From Formosa agariphila KMM 3901 (GTDB lineage Bacteria; Bacteroidota; Bacteroidia; Flavobacteriales; Flavobacteriaceae), in the NCBI RefSeq assembly GCF_000723205.1, contig NZ_HG315671.1:4123507-4187506 (forward strand): a stretch of DNA of 64,000 bases. The letters run 5' to 3'. Of the stretch, positions 46,404 through 54,818 are shown piece by piece (the first letter of the stretch is position 1; each line of letters opens with the position of its first letter). Under the pieces are notes generated by a model. That model saw only the letters and a list, made by a program, of their open reading frames with translations. It ran no database searches and was not told the DNA's origin. A program made the translations under genes and the position numbers.

Positions 46404-47591
46404 TTAGTCTAAAATTGCAGCAATACCAGGTAATGTTTTTCCTTCTAAACTCTCTAACATTGCACCACCTCCTGTACTTACATAACTTACTTTATTTTCG
46501 AAACCAAATTGCTTAACAGCTGCAACAGAGTCTCCTCCTCCAACTAAAGAAAAAGCTCCATTCTTAGTCGCCTCTGCAATAGAGTCTCCTAAAGCAATTG
46601 TTCCTTTAGCAAAAGTTGGCATTTCGAACACACCTAAAGGTCCGTTCCATAAAATGGTTTTACTTTCTAAAACAACTTTATTAAAGTTTTCTATAGATTT
46701 TGGACCAGCATCTAAACCTTGCCATCCTTCTGGTATTTTAGTTACATCTACAATCTGAGTTTCAGCATCGTTACTAAATGCGTTTGCTGCAACTACATCT
46801 ACAGGAATATGTATTTGTACATTTTTCTCTTTAGCTTGTTTTAAAATATCTAGCGCTAATTCCATTTTATCATCTTCACAAATAGAATCACCTACTTGAC
46901 CACCTTGAGCTTTTATGAAAGTAAATGTCATCCCTCCTCCAATAATTAAGTGGTCTACTTTATCTAAAATATTTTCTATAATTGTGATTTTTGAAGACAC
47001 TTTAGCACCACCTAAAACAGCTAATACAGGCTTTTCTCCAGTTTCCATTACTTTTTGGATACTTTCAATTTCTTGAGCTAGTAAATATCCGAAACATTTT
47101 TTCTCTGGGAAAAATTGAGCAACGATAGTAGTAGAAGCATGTGCTCTATGCGCTGTTCCAAAAGCATCGTTTACATAAATATCTCCTAATTTAGACAGTT
47201 GCTCAGCAAATTTTTCATCACCAGCAGTTTCTTCTGAATAAAAACGTAAATTTTCTAATAATAACACTTCACCAGGTTGAAGGTTTGCCACAGCTTGTTC
47301 TGCTTTTTCACCAACACAGTCTGAAACAAATTTTACCGACACACCTAAAACATTAGACACTTCTTCGCTAATATGTTTTAAAGAAAACTCATCTTGAGCA
47401 CCTTTTGGTCTTCCTAAGTGAGACATTAATACACAGCTTCCGCCATCTTCTAAAATTTTAATAATTGTAGGTTTAGCAGATACAATTCTTGTGTTATCTG
47501 TTACATTATAATCCTCGTCTAAAGGCACATTAAAATCTACTCTAATTAATGCTTTTTTATTATTAAAATCGAAATCATTAAGTGTTTTCAT
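46404..47591 (-). CDS. pgk: phosphoglycerate kinase
   Basis: The 395-residue glycolytic enzyme has all family signatures: [50 protein letters not shown], the hinge region, [12 protein letters not shown] and [13 protein letters not shown]. It makes ATP from 1,3-bisphosphoglycerate. Length is normal. Its promoter element is at 47617-47624 and it reads away from holB. Confidence 0.98.
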   Translation of the reverse strand: MKTLNDFDFNNKKALIRVDFNVPLDEDYNVTDNTRIVSAKPTIIKILEDGGSCVLMSHLGRPKGAQDEFSLKHISEEVSNVLGVSVKFVSDCVGEKAEQAVANLQPGEVLLLENLRFYSEETAGDEKFAEQLSKLGDIYVNDAFGTAHRAHASTTIVAQFFPEKKCFGYLLAQEIESIQKVMETGEKPVLAVLGGAKVSSKITIIENILDKVDHLIIGGGMTFTFIKAQGGQVGDSICEDDKMELALDILKQAKEKNVQIHIPVDVVAANAFSNDAETQIVDVTKIPEGWQGLDAGPKSIENFNKVVLESKTILWNGPLGVFEMPTFAKGTIALGDSIAEATKNGAFSLVGGGDSVAAVKQFGFENKVSYVSTGGGAMLESLEGKTLPGIAAILD

Positions 47592-47616
47592 CCTAAAAAG
47601 TTTTGATGTTATTCTA

Positions 47617-47624
47617 CAAATGTA
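47617..47624 (-). promoter_or_regulatory. -7 promoter element for pgk
   Basis: On the minus strand TACATTTG matches TAnnTTTG and is the same 8-mer as in the atp promoter. It ends 25 bases before the pgk ATG. Confidence 0.55.
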
Positions 47625-47821
47625 AACAATAAAAAACAGCTTTAAAACGTGTTTTTTTTACGAAAACGATATAGTCTTAAATAAATTTCAGTTAAAAATT
47701 CAATAAAACTATTAATTCGTCAATTTAAACCAAACAATCAAGGCTAAACACGACTTTATAATTGAAAATACAATACTTAACATCAACCCCTTTTGGATAA
47801 CAAAAACTTAAAATTTTTATG

Positions 47822-47829
47822 TAGGTTTG
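47822..47829 (+). promoter_or_regulatory. -7 promoter element directly before holB
   Basis: TAGGTTTG matches TAnnTTTG and ends only 4 bases before the ATG at 47834. If it is used, the holB transcript would be leaderless or nearly so. Confidence 0.5.
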
Positions 47830-47833
47830 CTTC

Positions 47834-48985
47834 ATGCTGTTTAAAGATATTTTAGGTCAGGACCATATTAAAAATCACTTAACCCAAAGTGTAGATAATG
47901 GTCGTATACCCCACGCTCAACTATTTGTTGGTCCAGAAGGTTCTGGTACATTACCACTTGCTATTGCTTATGCACAATACATTTTGTGTAAAAACTCTAA
48001 CGGAGAAAACAATACTGGTAACGAAGCGTGCAATCTAAAATTCAATAACATTTCGCATCCCGATTTGCATTTTGCCTTTCCTGTAACAACAACAGGAAGT
48101 ATAAAATCGCATCCCGTGTCTTCTCACTTTTTAACAGAGTGGCGACAATTATTAAAAGAACAACCTTACGGAAATCTTTTTGATTGGTACAAAATGTTAG
48201 GCGTAAACAATAAGCAAGGACAAATTGGTGTTGATGAAGCCCAGGACATAGTAAAAGCGTTATCATTAAAGGCATATGAAGGTGGCTACAAAGTGATGAT
48301 TATTTGGATGGCTGAGAAAATGAATACTCCTGCTGCCAATAAATTATTAAAGCTTATAGAAGAACCACCCAATAAAACTGTGTTTATTTTAATTGCTGAA
48401 GAAGAGCAACAAATTATAAATACAATACGTTCGCGTTGTCAGGTTTTACATTTCCCAGCACTTGCAGAAGAGGTGATTGTTGAAGCTTTGGTTAAAAACT
48501 ATCACATAAAAGAAAGTGAAGCTACAAAAATTGCTCATCAAGCTTATGGAAATTATAATAAGGCTTGCGATTTAGTCTATCACGATTCAGAAGACACCCA
48601 GTTTGAAGATTGGTTTGTACTTTGGGTGCGAAGTGCTTTTAAAGCAAAAGGTAACAAAGCTGCAATTCATGATATTATTAATTGGAGTGAAGAAATTGCA
48701 AAAACAGGGCGTGAAACCCAAAAGCAATTTTTACATTTTTGTATGGATTTTTTCCGCCAAGCTATGTTACTAAATTACGGTGCTAACGAATTGGTGTATT
48801 TAGAACCTAAAACAGCTTTTAAGTTAGAAAAATTTGCACCTTTTATTCATAATGGAAATATTATGGATATTTATGAAGCAATTCAAGATGCCATTTACCA
48901 TATTGAACGTAACGGAAATTCTAAAATTGTACTGACAGATTTGTCTATAAAACTAACACGATTGCTTCACGCAAAACAAGATTAA
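47834..48985 (+). CDS. holB: DNA polymerase III delta' subunit
   Basis: The 383-residue clamp-loader protein begins MLFKDILGQDHIKNHLTQSV and has HAQLFVGPEGSGTLPLAIAYAQY, where the P-loop is degenerate (Thr-Leu in place of Lys-Thr), as expected for delta', which does not hydrolyse ATP. AAA+ features QIGVDEAQDIVKALS, KLIEEPPNKTVFIL and the sensor TIRSRCQVLHF (SRC motif) are present. The zinc-module cysteines look reduced to two. It is followed after 9 bases by a small membrane-protein gene. Confidence 0.92.
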   Translation: MLFKDILGQDHIKNHLTQSVDNGRIPHAQLFVGPEGSGTLPLAIAYAQYILCKNSNGENNTGNEACNLKFNNISHPDLHFAFPVTTTGSIKSHPVSSHFLTEWRQLLKEQPYGNLFDWYKMLGVNNKQGQIGVDEAQDIVKALSLKAYEGGYKVMIIWMAEKMNTPAANKLLKLIEEPPNKTVFILIAEEEQQIINTIRSRCQVLHFPALAEEVIVEALVKNYHIKESEATKIAHQAYGNYNKACDLVYHDSEDTQFEDWFVLWVRSAFKAKGNKAAIHDIINWSEEIAKTGRETQKQFLHFCMDFFRQAMLLNYGANELVYLEPKTAFKLEKFAPFIHNGNIMDIYEAIQDAIYHIERNGNSKIVLTDLSIKLTRLLHAKQD

Positions 48986-48994
48986 AAAAATATT

Positions 48995-49393
48995 TTGGAA
49001 CACGTTTTAAACCATAGTGCAGAACTCCTTATTTTACTCTTTTTAATCATTACTTTTTTAATGAGTTTTATTGATAAGGTTACCGATTGGAAAGGCAATA
49101 TTTCATTTTTAAAATCTCATTTTTCTGAAACTTTTGTTGTACCACTACTTCCAATAACTTTAGTTTTAATTGTAATTTTAGAAGCATTAACTACACTTTT
49201 TTGTAGCCTTGGTATTTTTGAAATTCTCGCAGAAAAAAACACTAATTACGCACAGGTTGGTTCCATAATTTCATGTGTTATTCTTTTACTTTTTTTATTG
49301 GGTCAACGCATAACCAAAGACTTTGATGGCGCTAGAAATATTACAATCTATTTTATAGTTTCTGTGTTTGCTGTTTTTCTATTTCAAAATTAA
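48995..49393 (+). CDS. DoxX-like small membrane protein
   Basis: The 132-residue protein has four membrane helices (about residues 9-25, 47-70, 83-102 and 112-130). The start FLIITFLMSFIDKVTDWKG and the length resemble DoxX-family proteins. The start is TTG at 48995, 9 bases after the holB stop; there is no suitable ATG. It is probably co-transcribed with holB. Molecular function unknown. Confidence 0.7.
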   Translation: MEHVLNHSAELLILLFLIITFLMSFIDKVTDWKGNISFLKSHFSETFVVPLLPITLVLIVILEALTTLFCSLGIFEILAEKNTNYAQVGSIISCVILLLFLLGQRITKDFDGARNITIYFIVSVFAVFLFQN

Positions 49394-49667
49394 ATTAACG
49401 TCCTATTTTTCTTCAACAAAAACAGTAAGTTTTATAATTTTTTTAAAATTAAATAATACGGTAAAAAATTCATTTTTATCAAACTTTTAAAAGTGTTTAA
49501 ATTTCAAATTAAACAAACTTTAACTCAACCCTATTTGTCTTAAAAATAACATCTTATAAACTTTTTAATTTTGAACTCATTGTATAAAAAAAACATTAAA
49601 TCTTCAAACGTAAGTTCAAGAATTTAATACGCTTTTTATTATGCCTTGTTCTTAAAAAAACGAAGAG

Positions 49668-50513
49668 TTATTCTTCAACAAAAGTATATGTTTTTTTATC
49701 GGTTTGTGTAACTCTAAAATACCCATAAGGATAGTTTTCTTTATTCGTAATATTTATACAATTCCCTAATAATTCTACTGGAGCTGGAGTAAACGGATTA
49801 CCAGAACTTCCCGATTGATTATTTAAAATCCCGATATAATTATAATACTCTTTAGTCACGTTATAAATATTAATATTTACTACATCACCCGCTTGAAATT
49901 CATCTTCGTCATCATCTCCTCGTTTTTCGTAAATTAAATGGATTTCATTTCCATTTAAAAACTCATCTGAGACTGTAACCAAATCTGGGAAATAATCGCC
50001 TATTTCCTGATATTTTAAAACATAATAATTCGTTTCGTCTTCTGGGTCATCAAAATAGACATTTACCTCTAAAGCATCAGGATCAAAACCACCATCTCTA
50101 GTTTGTGTTACTTTGGTTATAGACGTTGTAGGACGCAATGTTTCTGTAGCTGTAAACGTTTCCCCTTCGTAGATTACATTTAAAGTATATACATCGTTTA
50201 AAATGGCTCCAAAATCATTGGTTGTATAAGTTCCGTTTTGCTGATCTTCAAAAACAAAAACGACATTATCGCTTTCTCGAGTTACACTTACTTGTGCTCC
50301 TGTTACTGCATTTGGTAAATCGGTTTCAAAATAAGGCGTTGTGGAGCTTAATTTTATGGTCTGATTTAAACCAGAAGTTCCTTTTTCCCAATCTAAAGAC
50401 GCTTCAATTACAAGCCTCGGCTCAGCAGTTGGCACCTCTACATCTATAACATCTGTACAAGACGTAATTATACATGTTAAAGCTAATAGACCAATATATA
50501 TACTATTTTTCAT
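49668..50513 (-). CDS. DUF4249 outer-membrane-associated lipoprotein
   Basis: The 281-residue protein has a lipobox ending at Cys19 (LTCIITSCTDVIDVE) and then beta-rich repeats: residues 30-120 look like an immunoglobulin-like or beta-sandwich domain (VTRESDNVVFVFEDQQNGTY). I recall it as DUF4249, usually encoded just after a TonB-dependent receptor. It begins 6 bases after the receptor's stop, so the pair is probably a ligand-binding lipoprotein and its transporter. The substrate is unknown; there is no SusD-like gene. Confidence 0.85.
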   Translation of the reverse strand: MKNSIYIGLLALTCIITSCTDVIDVEVPTAEPRLVIEASLDWEKGTSGLNQTIKLSSTTPYFETDLPNAVTGAQVSVTRESDNVVFVFEDQQNGTYTTNDFGAILNDVYTLNVIYEGETFTATETLRPTTSITKVTQTRDGGFDPDALEVNVYFDDPEDETNYYVLKYQEIGDYFPDLVTVSDEFLNGNEIHLIYEKRGDDDEDEFQAGDVVNINIYNVTKEYYNYIGILNNQSGSSGNPFTPAPVELLGNCINITNKENYPYGYFRVTQTDKKTYTFVEE

Positions 50514-50519
50514 GATGAT

Positions 50520-52889
50520 TTAAAATTTGAAATTATACGTTACAGAAGGCACTATTCCAAAAATAGCTGTCCGCGTAGCTTCGTTTACACCCGTTTCTAA
50601 ATTCTGACCGAAAGAAATAGAGGCTGCATTTTTACGGTCGTAAACATTGTAAATACTAAAAACCCACTCCCCTTTCCATCTGGCATCTGGTTTATTATTT
50701 GGCTTAAATGTTGCCGCCAAATCTAATCGATTATAAGCAGGTAATCGGTTTGAGTTTCGGCTGTCGTACACAGGAGACGATAAACCTTCATATTCATATT
50801 GTCCAACAGGATATGTGGTAGGACGCCCCGTTTGAAATACAAAATTACTGCTAAAGCTCCATTTATCGGTTAGTTGATAGGTACCTGTTACAGACACATC
50901 ATGTGTTCTATCGTACGCGGTACTATACCATTCACCATTATTAATTCCGGGTCCATTTGCATTTCCTCCAGGTGTATTTTGTTCAGATTTAGAAAGCGTA
51001 TAGGCAAACCAACCTGTAAAACGACCTCGATTTTTTCTGAATAAAAGTTCCCAACCGTAAGCTCTAGATTCGCCGGTTAAAATTTGTGTTTCAATATTAT
51101 TTTGAGCTATTAAACTAGAACCATCTATATAATCAATTCTGTTATCTACAGTTTTATAATACACTTCGGTTTCTATTGAAAACAATCCGTTTTTGAGCTC
51201 TTTAAAATATCCCGCAGAATATTGATTTGCCATTTGTGGATCTATAAATTCTCCACTTGGCGTCCACACATCTAAAGGCGTTGCATTTGCGGTATTAGAT
51301 AATAAATGTAAATATTGCGCAATTCTAGAATATCCTAATTTAAACGAAGACGATTCGCTTAACTCATATGCTAAACCTAAACGCGGTTCGAAATTTGAAA
51401 ACGTTTTTATAGATTCCCCTCTTGAATAATCTATTTCTCCTGTTTTAATTCCTTCCTGATAGATTCCTAAAGATTCATTATAAACCACAGGCTGATTATT
51501 CTCGTAAGTCGACATTGGTTGTCCTCCTAAACGGTTAAAATAACTAAAACGTAACCCAGCTTGAACGTTTAAACGATCAGAAAATTTGTGTTCGGCGTTT
51601 ACATAAATACCACCTTCGAAAGCACGTTTTTCATCTAAAATATTTTCATTAATCGCAGAGTTTTCATCTGTAGGTTTTACTTCACCCGGATTGAAATTGT
51701 AATTAATTCCGCTTACTCCAAAATCGATAGTTGTTTTATTATTTAGGTAGTATTTAAAATCGTATTTCGCATTAAAATTTTTAATATCAGAATCCCAATC
51801 CAAGCCTATAAAACCTAAAGTTAGTTTGTAATTATACATACTATAAATTAACGATAAGTTCGAAAATAATTTATCGTTAAACACATGATTCCATCTTAAA
51901 TTTAAAGACGTATTTCCATAAGAATTTTCAAAAGAATCTGAGAATTGGAGAATATCTCGACCAAAATATCCAGATATGAACAATTTATTGTTGTTGTTTA
52001 TCTCGTAATTTCCTTTCGCATTTATATCGTAAAAATAAGCGGTATTTTCCTGACCTGCTGCCTGAAGAAATAAATGCGCATAAGACGAGCGCCCAGCAAC
52101 AATAAACGATCCTTTACTTTTAAACAAAGGCCCTTCTGCGGCAAGACGACTTGAAATTAAGCCAATTCCACCCGTTAAATTAAAATCTTTACTATTCCCT
52201 TCTTTTTGACGGATATCGAGCACAGATGAGACGCGACCACCGTAATTAGATGGGATATTACCTTTGTACAACTTAACATCTTTAACCACATCGGCATTAA
52301 ACACCGAAAAGAATCCAAATAAATGCGATTCGTTAAATATAATTGCTTCATCTAAGAGTACTAAATTTTGATCTGTTGCACCTCCTCTAACGTTAAATCC
52401 GTTAGAACCTTCACCATTATTTGTAACTCCAGGTAACAGCTGTATGGACTTCACTAAATCCACTTCACCTAACACTGCAGGAATTGCTTTTATAGTAGAA
52501 CTTTTAATTACAGACACACTCATCTGTGGGTCTCTAATATTAGCCTTTTCAGATTCTTCTGCAGTAATTACAACCTCGTCTAAAGCCATATTATCTTCCT
52601 CTAATTCGAAAGAATAATTTTGGTTTTTGTTTAAATCAATATCTTTAGTAATTGTAGTGTATCCTAAATAAGAAATAACCAGTTTGTAACTTCCTTCTGG
52701 AGCCGACAAAGAATAAAATCCGTAAGCATTAGTAACTGTTCCATTACTTGTCCCTTCTAAATACACTGAAGCCCCAAATACAGTTTCTCCATTTGCAAAA
52801 TCTTTTACAGTTCCGCTCACAGAAAATTTTTCTTGAGAATACATCAGCGCAGTAAGAAGCAAAAAGCAAACGCTAAGTTTCGTTTTCAT
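50520..52889 (-). CDS. TonB-dependent receptor with carboxypeptidase-regulatory-like domain
   Basis: The 789-residue outer-membrane protein has a signal peptide (to about residue 19). A CarboxypepD_reg-like domain follows at about residues 22-105 (GTVKDFANGETVFGASVYLEG). The plug is about residues 115-230, with LVKSIQLLPGVTNNGEGSNGFNVRGG. A 22-strand barrel ends YNFKF at the C-terminus. It takes up or signals for an unknown large ligand using TonB energy. It is paired with a DUF4249 lipoprotein rather than SusD, so polysaccharide import is not established. Confidence 0.92.
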   Translation of the reverse strand: MKTKLSVCFLLLTALMYSQEKFSVSGTVKDFANGETVFGASVYLEGTSNGTVTNAYGFYSLSAPEGSYKLVISYLGYTTITKDIDLNKNQNYSFELEEDNMALDEVVITAEESEKANIRDPQMSVSVIKSSTIKAIPAVLGEVDLVKSIQLLPGVTNNGEGSNGFNVRGGATDQNLVLLDEAIIFNESHLFGFFSVFNADVVKDVKLYKGNIPSNYGGRVSSVLDIRQKEGNSKDFNLTGGIGLISSRLAAEGPLFKSKGSFIVAGRSSYAHLFLQAAGQENTAYFYDINAKGNYEINNNNKLFISGYFGRDILQFSDSFENSYGNTSLNLRWNHVFNDKLFSNLSLIYSMYNYKLTLGFIGLDWDSDIKNFNAKYDFKYYLNNKTTIDFGVSGINYNFNPGEVKPTDENSAINENILDEKRAFEGGIYVNAEHKFSDRLNVQAGLRFSYFNRLGGQPMSTYENNQPVVYNESLGIYQEGIKTGEIDYSRGESIKTFSNFEPRLGLAYELSESSSFKLGYSRIAQYLHLLSNTANATPLDVWTPSGEFIDPQMANQYSAGYFKELKNGLFSIETEVYYKTVDNRIDYIDGSSLIAQNNIETQILTGESRAYGWELLFRKNRGRFTGWFAYTLSKSEQNTPGGNANGPGINNGEWYSTAYDRTHDVSVTGTYQLTDKWSFSSNFVFQTGRPTTYPVGQYEYEGLSSPVYDSRNSNRLPAYNRLDLAATFKPNNKPDARWKGEWVFSIYNVYDRKNAASISFGQNLETGVNEATRTAIFGIVPSVTYNFKF

Positions 52890-53050
52890 AATTTAGTTTA
52901 ATATTATTTTTTGATTACAAATCAAGTAAATTTATATGGCATTTAAGTATTAAATATAGCTCAAAACACTTAAATATTGATGCTATCGATGGTCTTGATA
53001 TTTGTGTTTAACTATAAGCATAATAAATACATGCAATTGTTAGACACAAA

Positions 53051-53083
53051 AAAAGTCAAACACGAAAACCATGTTTGACTTTT
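53051..53083 (-). terminator. terminator of the OmpH-like gene
   Basis: AAAAGTCAAACA (53051-53062) and TGTTTGACTTTT (53072-53083) form a perfect 12-base stem with a 9-base loop. On the minus strand it is followed by a run of T, just after the stop at 53107. Confidence 0.88.
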
Positions 53084-53106
53084 AGTTCTAAGGATTTAAG
53101 TAAAAC

Positions 53107-53619
53107 CTATTTTTTATAAGAATCGTTTAACGCTTTAACAAGTGTTTCTGTTAAATCGTCTCCTTCTTTTCCATACATAACACTTCCAGCGTCATTACTT
53201 CCTAAAATAAAATCGTAACCATTAGATTTACCGTAATCTTTTACAAATGTTCTTACTTTAGAAATTAAAGAATCAATTTCTTTTTGACTTTCTCCAGCTA
53301 TTTGCTGCTCGCCCATTTGAATTTGTTGTTGCAACATTTGTTGTTTTTGTCCTAACTGCTGATAACGCTCTTGGGCTTTATCTTGAGGCATAGAACTTGC
53401 TTGTGCTTGGAATTCTTGATATTCTGCTTGAAACGATTGCGCTAAACTATCAGTTGTTCTATTTGAAGCTTCTATTAATGTTTTATATTTAGCTTCAACA
53501 TCTATTTTCTCTTGATATTCATTTATCAATTTAGAATTGTCTACAAATCCAATTTTTTGTGATTGCTGACAAGAAGCCATAGTAATAAGAGTAATTACTA
53601 AAAAAGATATTTTTTTCAT
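53107..53619 (-). CDS. OmpH/Skp-like periplasmic chaperone
   Basis: The 170-residue protein has a signal peptide whose end is lipobox-like (ITMASC, Cys17), then the Skp pattern: KIGFVDNSKLINEYQE, a long Gln-rich coiled-coil pair (about residues 40-115) and a C-terminal YDFILGSNDAGSVMYG segment. Skp-type proteins hold outer-membrane proteins on their way to the membrane. If Cys17 is lipidated it is a tethered form. It has its own promoter element (53645-53652) and terminator, so it is monocistronic. Confidence 0.87.
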   Translation of the reverse strand: MKKISFLVITLITMASCQQSQKIGFVDNSKLINEYQEKIDVEAKYKTLIEASNRTTDSLAQSFQAEYQEFQAQASSMPQDKAQERYQQLGQKQQMLQQQIQMGEQQIAGESQKEIDSLISKVRTFVKDYGKSNGYDFILGSNDAGSVMYGKEGDDLTETLVKALNDSYKK

Positions 53620-53644
53620 TTTGATTTAAAATTAATTTACAAAA

Positions 53645-53652
53645 CAAAAATA
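53645..53652 (-). promoter_or_regulatory. -7 promoter element for the OmpH-like gene
   Basis: On the minus strand TATTTTTG matches TAnnTTTG and ends 25 bases before the ATG at 53619. Confidence 0.5.
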
Positions 53653-53850
53653 GAAAAGTTAAACAGATAATTCGTGTATTATTAAGCTATTAAGTAATTA
53701 TCAGTAATGTTTATTAAAAATCAAAATTAAATAAATTTTAACTATTAAAAATAAACTCAAATAAACAGATTTAAGAAAAGATTTTACATTTTACTATACA
53801 ATATACAAACACAGCTTTAAAACCCTCTAAAATCGTCTTAAATTCATTTT

Positions 53851-54708
53851 TTACTTGTTTTTAGCTACATAAATCAATGATGAATACTCACCCGTCTGTT
53901 TTGCTTTTAAATTTGATTGTAATCCGATTTGAAAAGCTTTTATAAAATTCATTTTTCCTGATTTATATTTTTCCGAAAGCAAGGATACATAAAACGCATC
54001 GAAAATCATTGGTAGCGTTTTAACCACTTTAAACTCTTGTTTTCCTAAAATATTAGACATTCCCTTTTGCGAAAAATGCCACAAATGTCTCGGAACATCA
54101 AAAGCAGCCCAATCGGCTTTATAATATTGCGCATCGTAACTTTTATAATTCGGCACAGCAATTACTAAAACACCATTTGGTTTTAATAATTTTTTATAGT
54201 TTTTAATATGTGTATCTAAATTTGGTAAATGTTCTAAAACATGCCAAAGCGTAATTACATCAAAACTATGAGGTTTTAAGTTATTTATTTTTGAAGCATC
54301 ATAAACCACCTCCCCTACTTTAGTACAAGCTAAATTCCGAGCTCCACCATCAGGTTCTACTCCACAAATTTGCCATCCATTTGTTTTTGCAATTTGTAAA
54401 AAATCTCCAGTACCACATCCTACATCTAAAAGAAATTTCTCGTCTGTATTAAAACTATTAATTAAATTTAACTTTCGTTTTAATGCAATACCCTTTACAA
54501 CGTGATATGCTTTTTCGAATAGATTACGTTTAGAATCTGTATGCGAAATATAATCTTCACTCTCGTAATATTGTCCTAATTGTTCTTCTTTTGGTTGAGG
54601 AGAAGTTTCTAAAATATCAAGATCAGTATCATGAAGTAATTCAAAATATTCTCCAGACACTGAATAATCTTTACACTTTAAATACGCTTTATTTGATGCT
54701 TGGCTCAT
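53851..54708 (-). CDS. class I SAM-dependent methyltransferase
   Basis: The 285-residue protein has the SAM-binding motif LLDVGCGTGDFLQIAK at about residue 90, the acidic CGVEPD loop and ITLWHVLEHLPNLD, as in methyltransferases of the UbiE/lipid and sugar-modifying group. It has no membrane segment. Its substrate is unknown. It starts 13 bases after a perfect 12-base hairpin (54721-54752), which may control its expression, and follows mnmG with a parS-like site between. Confidence 0.85.
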   Translation of the reverse strand: MSQASNKAYLKCKDYSVSGEYFELLHDTDLDILETSPQPKEEQLGQYYESEDYISHTDSKRNLFEKAYHVVKGIALKRKLNLINSFNTDEKFLLDVGCGTGDFLQIAKTNGWQICGVEPDGGARNLACTKVGEVVYDASKINNLKPHSFDVITLWHVLEHLPNLDTHIKNYKKLLKPNGVLVIAVPNYKSYDAQYYKADWAAFDVPRHLWHFSQKGMSNILGKQEFKVVKTLPMIFDAFYVSLLSEKYKSGKMNFIKAFQIGLQSNLKAKQTGEYSSLIYVAKNK

Positions 54709-54720
54709 AAATTTAAAACA

Positions 54721-54752
54721 GAAATCTCTACATATTTACGTGTAGAGATTTC
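54721..54752 (-). terminator. 12-base perfect hairpin between mnmG and the methyltransferase
   Basis: GAAATCTCTACA (54721-54732) pairs with TGTAGAGATTTC (54741-54752) around an 8-base loop. On the minus strand it is followed by TGTTTTAAATTT, a fairly T-rich tail, and then the methyltransferase ATG 13 bases on. It may end the mnmG transcript or act as a leader hairpin of the methyltransferase. Confidence 0.6.
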
Positions 54753-54790
54753 AAATTATTGATACATATTAATCACTTTTCTTTATTACA

Positions 54791-54818
54791 TTTTGATGTT
54801 CCACGTGGAACATCAAAA
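54791..54818. other. parS-like centromere site, left of mnmG
   Basis: A perfect 28-base palindrome whose centre is TGTTCCACGTGGAACA, the core of ParB-binding parS sites (family consensus TGTTNCACGTGAAACA or its symmetric form). It lies directly after the mnmG stop. ParB should bind it as a dimer; two such sites so close together mark an origin-proximal segregation region. Confidence 0.8.
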
